Shown in pieces: positions 1 to 8,444 of a stretch of 64,000 bases of DNA (its first letter is position 1; every line of letters begins with the position of its first letter). The position numbers and the translations under genes are program-made. Origin of the DNA: JAPPHA01 sp964291635 (GTDB taxonomy: Bacteria > Pseudomonadota > Alphaproteobacteria > Rhodobacterales > Rhodobacteraceae); NCBI GenBank assembly GCA_964291635.2, contig OZ219905.1, positions 372,001 to 436,000 of the forward strand, in the 5' to 3' direction. The notes beneath the pieces are model-generated. The model saw only the letters and a program-made list of their open reading frames with translations, was not told the DNA's origin and did not search any database.

Positions 1-456
1 GGGCGTGCGCACGATCGCGCGGGCCAGGGCGACGCGCTGACGCTGTCCGCCCGAGAGTTCCCTCGGTCTGCGGCTCAGGAACTGGGTCAACTCCACCTGC
101 CCGGCCGCCCTTTCCACGCGAGGTCCGATTTCAGGTTTTTGAACCCCGCGTACCTTGAGAGGATAGGCAATGTTCTCGAACACGGTCATGTGAGGGTAAA
201 GACCGTAGTTCTGGAAAACCATTGCCACGTCGCGGTCCTTTGGCAGGTCGTCGTTGACCATGCGATCGCCGATCCAGACCTCGCCTTCGGTCGGTTCCTC
301 CAATCCCGCGATCATCCGCATGGTGGTTGTCTTCCCGCACCCCGAGGGCCCGAGAAGCACCAGGAACTCCTTGTCCCTGATTTCAAGCGACTGGTTGTCG
401 ACACCGACGAATTCTCCCCAGCGCTTGGTCAGATCCTTGAGGACAACCCTGGCCAT
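1..456 (-). CDS. ABC transporter ATP-binding protein, UgpC/MalK type (partial)
   Basis: Cytoplasmic ATPase of a family-1 (sugar or glycerol-phosphate type) importer; it would power the two permeases encoded just upstream. The visible N-terminal 152 residues contain a Walker A motif GPSGCGKTTT near residue 38, a Q-loop (VFQNYGLYPHMT), and the LSGGQRQRVALARA signature near residue 135. Walker B and the C-terminal regulatory domain lie beyond the window edge. The ATG overlaps the stop of the preceding permease gene as TAATG, so it is the last visible gene of the operon. The ATPase family is certain; the sugar specificity is not. Confidence 0.93.
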   Translation of the reverse strand, partial: MARVVLKDLTKRWGEFVGVDNQSLEIRDKEFLVLLGPSGCGKTTTMRMIAGLEEPTEGEVWIGDRMVNDDLPKDRDVAMVFQNYGLYPHMTVFENIAYPLKVRGVQKPEIGPRVERAAGQVELTQFLSRRPRELSGGQRQRVALARAIVRTP

Positions 457-1292
457 TACCGTACTGCCCCCATCGTCATGCCCTGCACGAAGTACTTTCG
501 GATAATCAGCGCGAGGACGAACATCGGAACCATTATGATGATGCCGGCAGCGCTCAAGAGGTTCCAGAGATCACCCTCCTCGGCCTTGAACAGCGCGAGT
601 CCGATCGGCAGGGTCACTGCATACTTGTTGGTCAGGATCAACGCGAACAGGAACTCGTTCCAGGCGATGATGAAGCAGAATATGCCCGCAGTCAGCAGAC
701 CGGGCGCCGCCATCGGCAGAACGATGTTGCGAATCACCTGCAGGCGCGAAGAGCCGTCAACCATTGCCGCTTCCTCGGTATCGAGAGGAATGCCGTCGAT
801 GAAACCCTTGATCATCCAGATTGCGAAGGGCATGACGATTGCCAGGTTGACGAGAATGAGGCCCACCCGTGTGTCGAGCAGGCCAATGTTTCGGAACATC
901 ACGAAGAACGGAAGGATGATCACGACCGCGGGTACGAATTGCGTTGCAAGTATGGTCACGAGCATCGCGGTTTCACCTTTCAAACGAAAGCGGCTGAACG
1001 AATATGCCGCCATCGTGGCGATCGGGATCGCGAACACGACGGTAACGAAAGCCACGATCGTGGAATTCAGCAGCTTGTTCCCGAGGTCATAGGGCAACTC
1101 GAACACTGCAACGAAATTCTCCAGGGTCGGTTTGAAAAACAGCTTCAACTGGAAAACATCGATGTGGTTCTTGAAGGCGGCCATGAATATCCACAGGATC
1201 GGGACCAGCATGAAAAACGTGGCAACCAGGATCAGGGCAACCTGGACTGCATTCACGAGTCGCTTTTTCTGTTTCCCGGTAATGGCGGTCAT
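456..1292 (-). CDS. Sugar ABC transporter permease, MalG/UgpE type
   Basis: Inner-membrane permease of a family-1 importer. About 278 residues with a first membrane segment at about residues 14-34, several further segments, and the ABC-coupling EAA loop (EEAAMVDGSSRLQVIRNIVLPMAAPGL region, about residues 170-192). It ends in a typical MalG-like C-terminus (RKYFVQGMTMGAVR). The start at 1292 was chosen because the ATG overlaps the upstream permease stop (ATGA); the open frame extends 22 codons further upstream but these lie inside the preceding gene. Partner of the permease ending at 1289. Confidence 0.93.
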   Translation of the reverse strand: MTAITGKQKKRLVNAVQVALILVATFFMLVPILWIFMAAFKNHIDVFQLKLFFKPTLENFVAVFELPYDLGNKLLNSTIVAFVTVVFAIPIATMAAYSFSRFRLKGETAMLVTILATQFVPAVVIILPFFVMFRNIGLLDTRVGLILVNLAIVMPFAIWMIKGFIDGIPLDTEEAAMVDGSSRLQVIRNIVLPMAAPGLLTAGIFCFIIAWNEFLFALILTNKYAVTLPIGLALFKAEEGDLWNLLSAAGIIIMVPMFVLALIIRKYFVQGMTMGAVR

Positions 1293-2161
1293 CCTTTTCG
1301 AAACACGAATTTCGTGTACGCATAGGTGAGGAAAATCATCGGGATGACCATCAGCCAAGCTACCGACGCCGCGTAACCGATCTGTCCGTATTTCATCCCG
1401 TTGAAATAGATGTAATGGGACAGCGTCTGGGTTGCCGTTCCGGGCCCTCCATTCGTCAGCATGAAAATCTGGTCAAAGGTCTTCAGGCTGAAGATCGACT
1501 TGAGAATAATCACGACCGCAAGGACAGGGGCCAACTGGGGCAGGGTGACGTCGCGAAAGACCCGCCAGCCCGAAGCACCATCGACCTGGGCTGCCTCGAT
1601 CGTGTCCCGTGGAATGCTTGCCAGGCCGCCGATCAGCACCAGCGTAAGAAACGGGATCCAGCCCCAGACGTCGGCCATCACGCAGACCGCGAATGCCAGG
1701 ACCGGATCCGCCAGCCAGCTGACATCGGCCAAGGGCGGAATCAGGACCCCGAAGAAAGCGTCAAAGAGGCCGAATTCCGGGTTGAACATGAAGCGGAAAG
1801 ATACGCCGATCAACGCCGGACTCATGGCGAACGGCAGGATCAGCAGGGTTTGCACTCCGGATCGAAACCTCCCGCCCGGGGCGAGAAGCAGTGCCAGGCC
1901 GAGTGCACAAATCGTCGTCAGCCCAACCGTCAGAACCGTGTAGATCGCGGTAACTTCGACCGAATTCCAGAACGCCGGCTCATTGGCTATTGCCCAGGTG
2001 AAGTTTTCCCAGCCCAGGTATTGATCGAGAGAACCCGGACGATTGAGCCGCCCCACCGTAAAGGACAGGCGAAGCGCTTCGATCAGAGGCCAGATCGCCG
2101 TGGCGAAGACAACCGCCACTGCCGGCAAGACCAGCAGGTATTTGAGCGTGCGGTCCCGAAT
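1289..2161 (-). CDS. Sugar ABC transporter permease, MalF/UgpA type
   Basis: Inner-membrane permease, first of the two permease genes. Six or so hydrophobic segments are visible, with the EAA loop (IEAAQVDGASGWRVFRDVTLPQLAP) in the second half. The start is unusual: no ATG, GTG or TTG falls in the expected place. TTG at 2128 would cut off the conserved N-terminal DRTLKYLLVLPA. An ATT at 2161 lies 7 bases after a strong Shine-Dalgarno-like AGGGGG and gives a normal MalF-like N-terminus, so I favour it. The stop overlaps the next permease start. Confidence 0.88.
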   Translation of the reverse strand: MRDRTLKYLLVLPAVAVVFATAIWPLIEALRLSFTVGRLNRPGSLDQYLGWENFTWAIANEPAFWNSVEVTAIYTVLTVGLTTICALGLALLLAPGGRFRSGVQTLLILPFAMSPALIGVSFRFMFNPEFGLFDAFFGVLIPPLADVSWLADPVLAFAVCVMADVWGWIPFLTLVLIGGLASIPRDTIEAAQVDGASGWRVFRDVTLPQLAPVLAVVIILKSIFSLKTFDQIFMLTNGGPGTATQTLSHYIYFNGMKYGQIGYAASVAWLMVIPMIFLTYAYTKFVFRKG

Positions 2162-2180
2162 GTCGATGCCCCCTAAATGT

Positions 2181-2206
2181 CCCGCCCCGCGAAAACGCGG
2201 GGCGGG
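2181..2206 (-). promoter_or_regulatory. Strong stem-loop between binding-protein and permease genes
   Basis: A perfect 11-bp GC-only stem (CCCGCCCCGCG / CGCGGGGCGGG) closes a 4-base loop. It sits after the binding-protein gene and about 20 bases before the permease ribosome-binding site. There is no U-tract after it in the direction of transcription, so it is more likely an mRNA-stabilising or partial-attenuation hairpin that raises binding-protein expression relative to the membrane genes, as known for malE-malF type operons. Confidence 0.7.
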
Positions 2207-2212
2207 ACCGGT

Positions 2213-2233
2213 GCGCCCTTTTCAACGGGGCGC
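2213..2233 (-). promoter_or_regulatory. Second, smaller hairpin after the binding-protein gene
   Basis: A 6-bp inverted repeat GCGCCC / GGGCGC encloses 9 bases and lies 14 bases past the binding-protein stop codon. Together with the stronger hairpin at 2181-2206 it fills the short intergenic region, consistent with 3'-end protection of the binding-protein mRNA. Confidence 0.4.
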
Positions 2234-2247
2234 CTGCGCAAGCCGGG

Positions 2248-3564
2248 TTACTGGATGCGCCCGGCGCGGCGCAACACCCTGTTGGCCTGTTCGCCAGCAT
2301 CAAGCATGAGCTGACGCGTGTCTCCACCCGCCGCGGCCTCGGCGATGGCTGCCGACAAGAGGTCGCCGACTTCCGACCATTCGGCGATTTGCGGCATGAT
2401 GTCCGACTCCTTGAGCGACTCCCAGGCCGCCATCTGGATATTGTCGTTGGCAGCATTGACATCCGGGTCCGTGAGCGACGAGATGTGGGTGACAACGTTG
2501 TTGACGATCCTTTTTCCCTTGACCTCGCGAACCGTCGCGTTGGCCTTGTCCATCTCTGGATTCGACAGCCACTTCAGGAATTCCCACGCCGCATCCTTGT
2601 TCTCCGAATATTCGGAGATCGCGAACGGCATGGAAATGGCATAGGTCTTGGTCGTGCCACTGTAGGACGGCATACCCACGAAACCGACCTGTTCCCTGGT
2701 CAGTGTCGAGGTTTCGGGGTTCAGGAATGCCGAGTAGAACCACCACCATCCGGGAATCATTGCAGACTTGCCCTGGCTGAATGACTGCCGGGCGTCCTGT
2801 TCGACGAATGCCACGGAGTTCGGGTTTGCAACGCCGTGCTCCGTCAGCAGGGCGACATAGTCTCCGGTCGCTTTCAACGCGGCATCGGTGGTCCATCCCG
2901 CCGAACCGTCTTCATTGAACACGTCCTCGCCCACGCCCCACAGGAAGTTCAACCAGATGAACAGAGCCTGGCGGTTTCCGTCATTGTTGTAGTAGAGCGC
3001 GACCGGAGAAATTCCTTCATGCTCCCAGGATTCGCCCATGGCAGCGACTTCTTCCCATGACGTTGGCGGGTTGGGGATCAGGTCCTTGCGATAGAACAGG
3101 ACCTGGGGGTGAGCGCGCAACGGAAATCCAAGTGTCCTGCCTTCAAACTGGGCCGAGCGTGCAAAGGCTTCCGGGTAACGATCCATCGAAATTCCGTCCC
3201 GCGCCATCAAGTCGTCGATTGGCATGAGCCAGTGGGCATTCGGCGGACCCCAGCTGTCGAGGTAATTGACCACGTCAAAGGTGCCGCTCGCCGCGATGCC
3301 CTCGGCATTGATTTTCTCCTGGAGCGAACCGAATGGAATGAAGGTCCACTCGGTTTCGATGCCCGTGAGCTCGGTAAATTCTTCATCCCTCAGCATCAGC
3401 CCGTCGAACTGCGGAGTGACAACGCTGAGTATGTTCAGCTTGGTGCCGTCAAATGGCTTGCCCCCAAGCAGGTTGTAAGGGATATCTTCGGCAAGTGCGG
3501 AAAGTGGAGCGAATACCAAGGCTCCTGCCGCAACCCCTGCCATCAGAAAATTCCGTTTGTGCAT
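2248..3564 (-). CDS. Extracellular solute-binding protein, family 1 (sugar type)
   Basis: Periplasmic binding protein that delivers substrate to the adjacent permeases. 438 residues; the N-terminus is a clear Sec signal peptide (MHKRNFLMAGVAAGALVFAPLSALAE) with cleavage expected after ALA. The mature part has the family-1 fold features (TGIETEWTFIPFG, WWWFYSAF, and AWEFLKWLSNPE near the C-terminus). The start was chosen for the AAGGAG ribosome-binding site 7 bases upstream; an upstream in-frame extension lacks a signal peptide and is rejected. First gene of the importer operon; the substrate is probably a sugar or polyol but is not determined. Confidence 0.93.
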   Translation of the reverse strand: MHKRNFLMAGVAAGALVFAPLSALAEDIPYNLLGGKPFDGTKLNILSVVTPQFDGLMLRDEEFTELTGIETEWTFIPFGSLQEKINAEGIAASGTFDVVNYLDSWGPPNAHWLMPIDDLMARDGISMDRYPEAFARSAQFEGRTLGFPLRAHPQVLFYRKDLIPNPPTSWEEVAAMGESWEHEGISPVALYYNNDGNRQALFIWLNFLWGVGEDVFNEDGSAGWTTDAALKATGDYVALLTEHGVANPNSVAFVEQDARQSFSQGKSAMIPGWWWFYSAFLNPETSTLTREQVGFVGMPSYSGTTKTYAISMPFAISEYSENKDAAWEFLKWLSNPEMDKANATVREVKGKRIVNNVVTHISSLTDPDVNAANDNIQMAAWESLKESDIMPQIAEWSEVGDLLSAAIAEAAAGGDTRQLMLDAGEQANRVLRRAGRIQ

Positions 3565-4201
3565 CGTTTTCTCCTTGTTACGTTTCAAAATGAAAATCCA
3601 CCGTACCGAAGCGCAAAAATGCATACAAGAAGCATGTTCGCTCTTCGCCTGCCCTTGACGCCCTGCCGGAGCAACGGATGTCGATCGCTTTCGCATTCTG
3701 CATTGCACCTTGCACGAATGCAGCGCAGGCTGCCGGCCGGGACCTGAATGGGCAGGTTCGGCCCGGCCCCCACTTGTGATCTTTGCGACACCGTTAGTCC
3801 GACATAGTAACCTCCGATTCCTCAACGCCTGCCGTCTCCGGGGACTCCGGTTGCAGACAATTCGGGCTGATCAACCGACTGGCAGGGTCGCGCAGGCGAG
3901 ATGCCGTCACCAATTCCGGTTTTCGACATGTACGCCACGGCCGAACGACTCGCAGAATCACGTACACGTCAACCGTATCCCGGTTCTCGATGTCTGCCGG
4001 GTTCAGGCGCCAACAATCTGCGGGATTAACTCCGTGCACGGGAGTGGTCGGGCGAGGCAGGGTGGTCGCGACGTCGGGAGCGCCGCCACGTCACACGGGT
4101 TTCAACTTCAAAAACCTGTGCGGCTGCGCGAACGGCTGCGCCGGGCAGTCGATCACGTTCGTTCTCTTTTGCCGCGGAGAACCGACGACAACCTCTGCCT
4201 C
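3565..4201. other. Intergenic region with no convincing gene
   Basis: About 640 bases between the binding-protein start and the LysE stop. Open frames here (for example 3794-4039 minus, 3990-4286 plus) read as low-complexity arginine/proline-rich translations with no recognisable motif. One imperfect hairpin is visible at 3735-3768 (GGCCGGG-ACCTG pairing with CAGGT-TCGG-CCCGGCC, four unpaired bases). The promoter of the importer operon must lie here on the minus strand, but I cannot place it. Confidence 0.5.
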
Positions 4202-4804
4202 TTACTCACCGACCAACAACCGCAATCCCAAGGCTCCCAGGATCAATGACGCCGTGCGATCAATGAAGACTTTCGCTCCGAGATAGGCGTCCCTGGCAAT
4301 CCGGCTGCCCATGCAAATCGCCAGGACACTGTAGAAAATGTATTCGACCACAAGGTGGTTGAACACGATTGCTGCGTTTTCGAAGATCGTCATGTCTTTC
4401 GGAAAGATGACGACAAGCACCGCCCCGGCAAACAGCACCGACTTCGGGTTCAGGGCATTGACCAGGATTCCGCGCACGAACGAGTTTCGTGCCGTCATGC
4501 TGGCTGGCACCACTTTTTTGCGGGCGCCCGCCCACATGTTCCAGGCGATATAAAACAGGTAGATCATGCCGATGGCCTTCGTCGTCGTGTAGGCCCAGGG
4601 CACCAGCCGAAAGATCGCCTCAAGCCCGAACAATGCCAGCATTGTCCAGGTGGCCGCCATCAGACCCAATCCGTAACCCGTCGCAATGCCGGCCCTTCGG
4701 CCGGCGCTCAGCGTTGTTTGTATGGCGACGAGAAGAGCGGGTCCCGGGCTGACGATTGCTACGACCAGCGCGAAATTGAATGCAACCAGATCTTCAATGC
4801 TCAT
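4202..4804 (-). CDS. LysE/RhtB family amino-acid exporter
   Basis: Inner-membrane translocator of the LysE superfamily, which exports amino acids or related metabolites. 200 residues with about six hydrophobic segments. It shows the family N-terminus with the SPGPALL motif at about residues 19-25 and the conserved LNPKSVLF motif at about residues 118-125. It is transcribed alone; the next genes upstream on the same strand are a decayed toxin-antitoxin pair. Substrate unknown. Confidence 0.92.
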   Translation of the reverse strand: MSIEDLVAFNFALVVAIVSPGPALLVAIQTTLSAGRRAGIATGYGLGLMAATWTMLALFGLEAIFRLVPWAYTTTKAIGMIYLFYIAWNMWAGARKKVVPASMTARNSFVRGILVNALNPKSVLFAGAVLVVIFPKDMTIFENAAIVFNHLVVEYIFYSVLAICMGSRIARDAYLGAKVFIDRTASLILGALGLRLLVGE

Positions 4805-5018
4805 GCTGCGTCACCATCCGGAATCGAGGCCGTCCCCTCTTTCCCCCGTCGCCTCTACCTTTCCGAGGAATCCTGTTCGAAATTCGGGATTCAAGCCGCC
4901 GTTCAACTGGCATCAAATGCTTCGCGTATAGAATTTATTACGTATGATCATGACGTTGTCACCTCATGCCGCCTCTGGCATGATTTTTCCGAAACAGCGC
5001 TGGAGGCAGACATACTTT

Positions 5019-5435
5019 TCACCCAAGCTCGTACGCGGCGACCGCGAGCGGGTGGCCGACAAGTCGCCTGTCCACGGTCAGCAGCCTGAGACCTTTCTCC
5101 CGCCTCCTGAACTTGCACGAACAGCAACTCGTTTAATGGGTCCTTGTTGTCGAGCGGGACCCTGAGCCTCCGCGCGGCATGGAGCATGGTCATCAGCGGA
5201 AATTTCACGTCCTGGTCTTCCAGCGCGTCGATCACATCTTCCGGGGAAAAACGGCTCTTGCGGCCCCCGGGCGGATGGCGAGAACTGTACGTAAGCCGCA
5301 TTTCCCAGATCGACACGGCGCTCACGAAGAACTTCGTCCCGCGCGCCGCCAGGACCTTTCGCCCGGAATTCAGAAATTTCCCAGGTCTGTCCATGAAGTC
5401 GAACAAGTAGGACGCGTATCGAAAAGGATGCGCAC
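5019..5435 (-). pseudogene. PIN-domain toxin (VapC-like), frameshifted
   Basis: VapC-type PIN toxins are ribonucleases neutralised by a cognate antitoxin. The protein can be read only by joining three frames: a GTG start with RILFDT, then SYLFDFMDRPGKF through FVSAVSIWEMR and DPLNELLFVQVQEAGE, then GLRLLTVDRRLVGHPLAVAAYELG. The first shift is near 5410-5417 and the second near 5085. The start is 11 bases after the antitoxin stop, the usual layout. First acidic residue, the SAVSIWE motif and the TVD motif are all recognisable, so decay (or error) is recent. Confidence 0.75.
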
Positions 5436-5446
5436 CGTCGGCCCGT

Positions 5447-5707
5447 TCATTCGTCGTTGACGCCAAGTGCTTGGCGGTTGAAGGCCGGATCATTGAATTC
5501 CTCCGGCCAGCCTTCGCCGTCACCCTCGATTCCGAGCCGTTGGCGTGCCGCCTCCAGCTTCTCGAAGTCGATCCCGCCGTGCCGCTCGCAGCGAATCAAC
5601 TCGACGGCCAGGATACCGTGCTTCGTGATGACGACTCGCTCGCCGTTGCGGGCCGCGGCAACAAGTTCGGACAGGCACGCTTTCGACTCGCGGATTGTAA
5701 ATTCCAT
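5447..5707 (-). CDS. Antitoxin of the Phd/YefM (prevent-host-death) family
   Basis: Small DNA-binding antitoxin that represses its own operon and binds the PIN toxin encoded next. 86 residues; the N-terminal half has the Phd pattern (FTIRESKACLSELVAAARNGERVVITKHG), followed by a C-terminal toxin-binding tail with EKLEAARQRLGI. The start at 5707 gives the canonical MEF N-terminus; the longer frame upstream has no homologous content. A long-spaced inverted repeat lies just upstream (5738-5776). The gene is intact whereas its toxin is frameshifted. Confidence 0.87.
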   Translation of the reverse strand: MEFTIRESKACLSELVAAARNGERVVITKHGILAVELIRCERHGGIDFEKLEAARQRLGIEGDGEGWPEEFNDPAFNRQALGVNDE

Positions 5708-5737
5708 GCTCGCTCCCGGTTTTGCTTCCGTCTCCAC

Positions 5738-5776
5738 CGATATGGCGTTCCGGGTTTTCACTCCAAGACCATATCG
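5738..5776 (-). promoter_or_regulatory. Putative antitoxin operator (inverted repeat)
   Basis: Perfect 8-bp inverted repeat CGATATGG ... CCATATCG with a 23-base spacer, 31 to 69 bases upstream of the Phd-type antitoxin start. Half-site centres are 31 bp apart, about three helical turns, so both would face the same side of the DNA. Position and geometry fit autoregulation by antitoxin dimers; no protein-binding evidence exists from sequence alone. Confidence 0.5.
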
Positions 5777-5827
5777 TGACTGCATTTTGATGACAAATGA
5801 GCAGGAATTGATCAGGGCTGACATCCG

Positions 5828-6425
5828 CTACGCGGACCGATTTCCGAGCGGCCTTATCTCCACGAGAACCTCTTCGGAAAACGACTCCCGCATTGTCTTC
5901 GCGGGAATCCCCGATACGGGATGTCTCCACTCAGGCGCCACGTCACACAATGGAACAACGACGAACGCCCTGTCTTCAATCCGGGGATGCGGCAGGATCA
6001 AACGGTTTGGCACGTCCGTGCGCTGGCGCGAAATCGGCAAATCCCTCCATTGCTTCCATGTCTCGAGGTCGGGCAAGACCTCGCCATCCACGTCCAGGAG
6101 ATCAAGGTCGATGACGCGGGGCAACCATCGCGTAATCCGGCCATCCGACTCACGATGTCGACCGAAATGCTTCTCGATCGTGAGCAGCCAGCGCATGCAG
6201 TCCTCGGGCGATTTCCGCGTCCTGATCATCGCCACCGCGTTGATGAATTCCGGCCCGGATCCGGGCGGCCACGCCGGTGTTCGATAGAGGCCGCTCGCCT
6301 TGACAGGCTCGTCCGACTCTGAAAATATAGTATTTAAGGCAAATTTGATTGTAGTCAGTCTTGTCTCGTCCACGAAACGGCAAGTTGGACCCGAGAGAAA
6401 CGAGGCATGTCTTCAGCGCATTCAA
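5828..6425 (-). pseudogene. folK: HPPK (2-amino-4-hydroxy-6-hydroxymethyldihydropteridine diphosphokinase), frameshifted
   Basis: FolK transfers pyrophosphate from ATP to hydroxymethyl-dihydropterin in folate synthesis. The N-terminal CLVSLGSNLPF segment begins at a TTG (6425) with GAGGTG 7 bases upstream, and breaks off at about 6370. The rest continues in another frame, beginning VDETRLTTIKFALNTIF and including the YRTPAWPPGSGPEFINAV, HFGRHR, PRVIDLDLL and LPHPRIEDRAFV motifs of the ATP and pterin sites. A single-base change would restore about 198 residues, the usual length. All catalytic motifs remain, so either the base is a sequencing error or the gene has just died. Divergent from the NYN gene. 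Confidence 0.85.
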
Positions 6426-6559
6426 TCCCGATCACCTCGCGTTTCCGCGACGCCTTTCGTTGGCCAAGGCGCCGGTCGTGCGCTGTACAGGAAATTGCCG
6501 ACCGATGTCGAAGCCTGCGCCGTTGCCGGACGTGGAATCGAACGTGAAAGGCATACCCG

Positions 6560-7138
6560 ATGTTTTACCGCGACGAACGCCTCGCACTGTTCATTGATGG
6601 TTCGAATCTCTATTCAGCTGCCAAGACTCTCGGATTTGACATCGACTACAAGCTCCTGCGCGCCGAGTTCATGAGACGGGGAAAACTCCTGCGCGCATTC
6701 TACTACACCGCCCTTCTCGAACACGACGACTATTCTCCGATCCGACCGCTCATCGACTGGCTGAATTATAACGGATTTGCCATGGTGACCAAGCCCGCCA
6801 AGGAATACACCGACTCCACGGGACGGCGGAAGGTCAAGGGCAACATGGACATCGAGCTGACCATCAATGCCATGGAACTCGCGCCCCATGTCGATCACAT
6901 CGTCCTGTTCTCCGGCGATGGCGACTTCAAACCCCTCGTCGGCTCGCTCCAGCGACAGGGGGTCAGGGTTTCAGTCGTCTCCACCATACGGACCCAGCCC
7001 CCGATGATCGCCGATGAACTCCGGCGCCAGGCTGACAACTTCATCGAACTCGACGAGCTCCGCGAAGTGATCGGCCGTCCACCGCGGCACGACGGCCACG
7101 AGAGTTCGGGCCGTGACGACGCCGATACGCGTCACTGA
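6560..7138 (+). CDS. NYN-domain protein (LabA/PIN-like nuclease fold)
   Basis: Putative ribonuclease of the NYN family. 192 residues with the acidic active-site pattern FIDGSNLY (residues 11-18), KGNMDIELTINAM (about 93-105) and FSGDGDFKPLV (about 116-126). A short charged, histidine-rich tail follows the fold. It is divergent from folK across 134 bases; this folK neighbourhood is common in Alphaproteobacteria. The RNA substrate is unknown. Confidence 0.9.
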   Translation: MFYRDERLALFIDGSNLYSAAKTLGFDIDYKLLRAEFMRRGKLLRAFYYTALLEHDDYSPIRPLIDWLNYNGFAMVTKPAKEYTDSTGRRKVKGNMDIELTINAMELAPHVDHIVLFSGDGDFKPLVGSLQRQGVRVSVVSTIRTQPPMIADELRRQADNFIELDELREVIGRPPRHDGHESSGRDDADTRH

Positions 7139-7163
7139 AGAACGGGCTCGCGGTTAGACCCTG

Positions 7164-7781
7164 ATGCCATCGACGAATCCGCTCCCGGTCGACGAGGCGA
7201 CCGTTGCCTTCTATGATTCGAACGCCACCGCGTATGCGGCGTGGACAGGGAAAGACCGGGATACACGTTTTCGTGATAGGATGATCGGCCGCCTTCCGGA
7301 AGGAGGGTCGGTCCTGGACCTCGGCTGCGGCGCGGGATGGGATTCCGCCGCCTTCGTCGCGGCAGGATTTCATGTGGTTGCCGTCGACGCTTCCAGGGAA
7401 CTCGCCCGGGAAGCACGAAAAATTCACGGGCTCGATGTCAGGGTCATGTCATTTGATCAAATCAGTGAAATCAACGCATTTGACGGGATCTGGGCGAGTT
7501 ATTCCCTGCAACACGTTCCGCGGGCAGGTCTGCCCGCGGTAATCGGCAACATCTCCCGGGCATTGAAACCGGCAGGTCGGCTGTATATCGGAGTTCAGAA
7601 AGGCGGGGACACACGACGAGACCGTCTGGGCCGACTCTACTGCCATCACCGAACGGATGATCTTGAGGGAATGCTTTCAAACGCTGGTTTCGGGGAATTC
7701 ACAAGCGAAGTCGCGGTTGGTACAGGCTATGACGGAAGCCGGTGCGAGCTTCTCAACCTCGAGGCGCAGCGAATTGCCTGA
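7164..7781 (+). CDS. Class I SAM-dependent methyltransferase
   Basis: Small-molecule methyltransferase of the Methyltransf_11/25 type. 205 residues; the AdoMet-binding glycine loop VLDLGCGAGWDS is at about residues 49-60, with the acidic motif II (VVAVDAS) after it and the YSLQHVPR and LKPAGRLYIG motifs further on. It lies 25 bases after the NYN gene and its 3' end overlaps the probable rnhA start, suggesting co-transcription. No substrate-specific feature is visible. Confidence 0.88.
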   Translation: MPSTNPLPVDEATVAFYDSNATAYAAWTGKDRDTRFRDRMIGRLPEGGSVLDLGCGAGWDSAAFVAAGFHVVAVDASRELAREARKIHGLDVRVMSFDQISEINAFDGIWASYSLQHVPRAGLPAVIGNISRALKPAGRLYIGVQKGGDTRRDRLGRLYCHHRTDDLEGMLSNAGFGEFTSEVAVGTGYDGSRCELLNLEAQRIA

Positions 7782-8274
7782 CATCATTGCCTATACTGAC
7801 GGCGCATGTTCCGGAAACCCCGGCCCGGGCGGTTGGGGCGTTCTTCTCGTTGCGAAAAACGGCAGTGATGTCATCCGCGAGAAAGAACTCTGCGGAGGAG
7901 AGGCCGACACGACAAACAACCGGATGGAACTGCTGGCCGCAATCCGGGCGCTCGAGGCGCTTTCGCGTTCCACCCGTATCACCATCGTAACCGACAGCCA
8001 GTATCTCAGGAACGGAATCACGAATTGGATCAGGAACTGGAAACGCCGCGGCTGGAAGACGGCGTCGCACCATCCGGTCAAGAACCGTGACCTTTGGGAA
8101 CGCCTTGACAAGATCCGGAATCAACACAGCGTGAAGTGGGAATGGGTCAAGGGGCACCGTGGCCATCCTGAAAACGAACGGTCAGACGAGCTCGCGAGGA
8201 AAGGCATGCAGCCTTATGCCGTCGCGAAGTCCGCCCGGTTCGCAACACCAGGTCAAGAAAAGACCGCCACGTGA
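7774..8274 (+). CDS. rnhA: Ribonuclease HI
   Basis: Endonuclease that degrades the RNA strand of RNA-DNA hybrids. The acidic residues are in YTDGACSGNPGPGGWG (first Asp), NNRMELLAAI (Glu), VTDSQY (Asp) and NERSDELAR (Asp), with the KGHRGHPEN histidine loop. A TTG at 7774 with GAGG 9 bases upstream gives the canonical (M)PDIIAYTDG start and 166 residues. An in-frame ATG at 7729 would add 15 non-conserved residues and overlap the methyltransferase by 53 bases. Confidence 0.93.
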   Translation: MPDIIAYTDGACSGNPGPGGWGVLLVAKNGSDVIREKELCGGEADTTNNRMELLAAIRALEALSRSTRITIVTDSQYLRNGITNWIRNWKRRGWKTASHHPVKNRDLWERLDKIRNQHSVKWEWVKGHRGHPENERSDELARKGMQPYAVAKSARFATPGQEKTAT

Positions 8275-8444
8275 GGCCGAAGCCCGGTTCAATCATGATC
8301 TCTTGCCGGGACGTTGTCCCGGTGCGTACGCCTCCAACGGAATCCCGTGAACCTCCGGCCCCCGACGAATTCCGGTCGGTCTGCCCACGTGAAACCGGCC
8401 CGGGTGCCCGTCACGGCACCGCAAGCAACCGCGGACCAGCAATC

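Noticed and set aside
2181..2206. Rho-independent terminator between binding protein and permease
   Set aside because: The stem is strong but no U-tract follows, and the permease genes are clearly part of the same system; kept as an mRNA-stabilising hairpin.
6360..6380. Programmed +1 frameshift in folK
   Set aside because: No slippery stop context or known precedent, and similar breaks occur in several unrelated neighbours, so decay or error is simpler.
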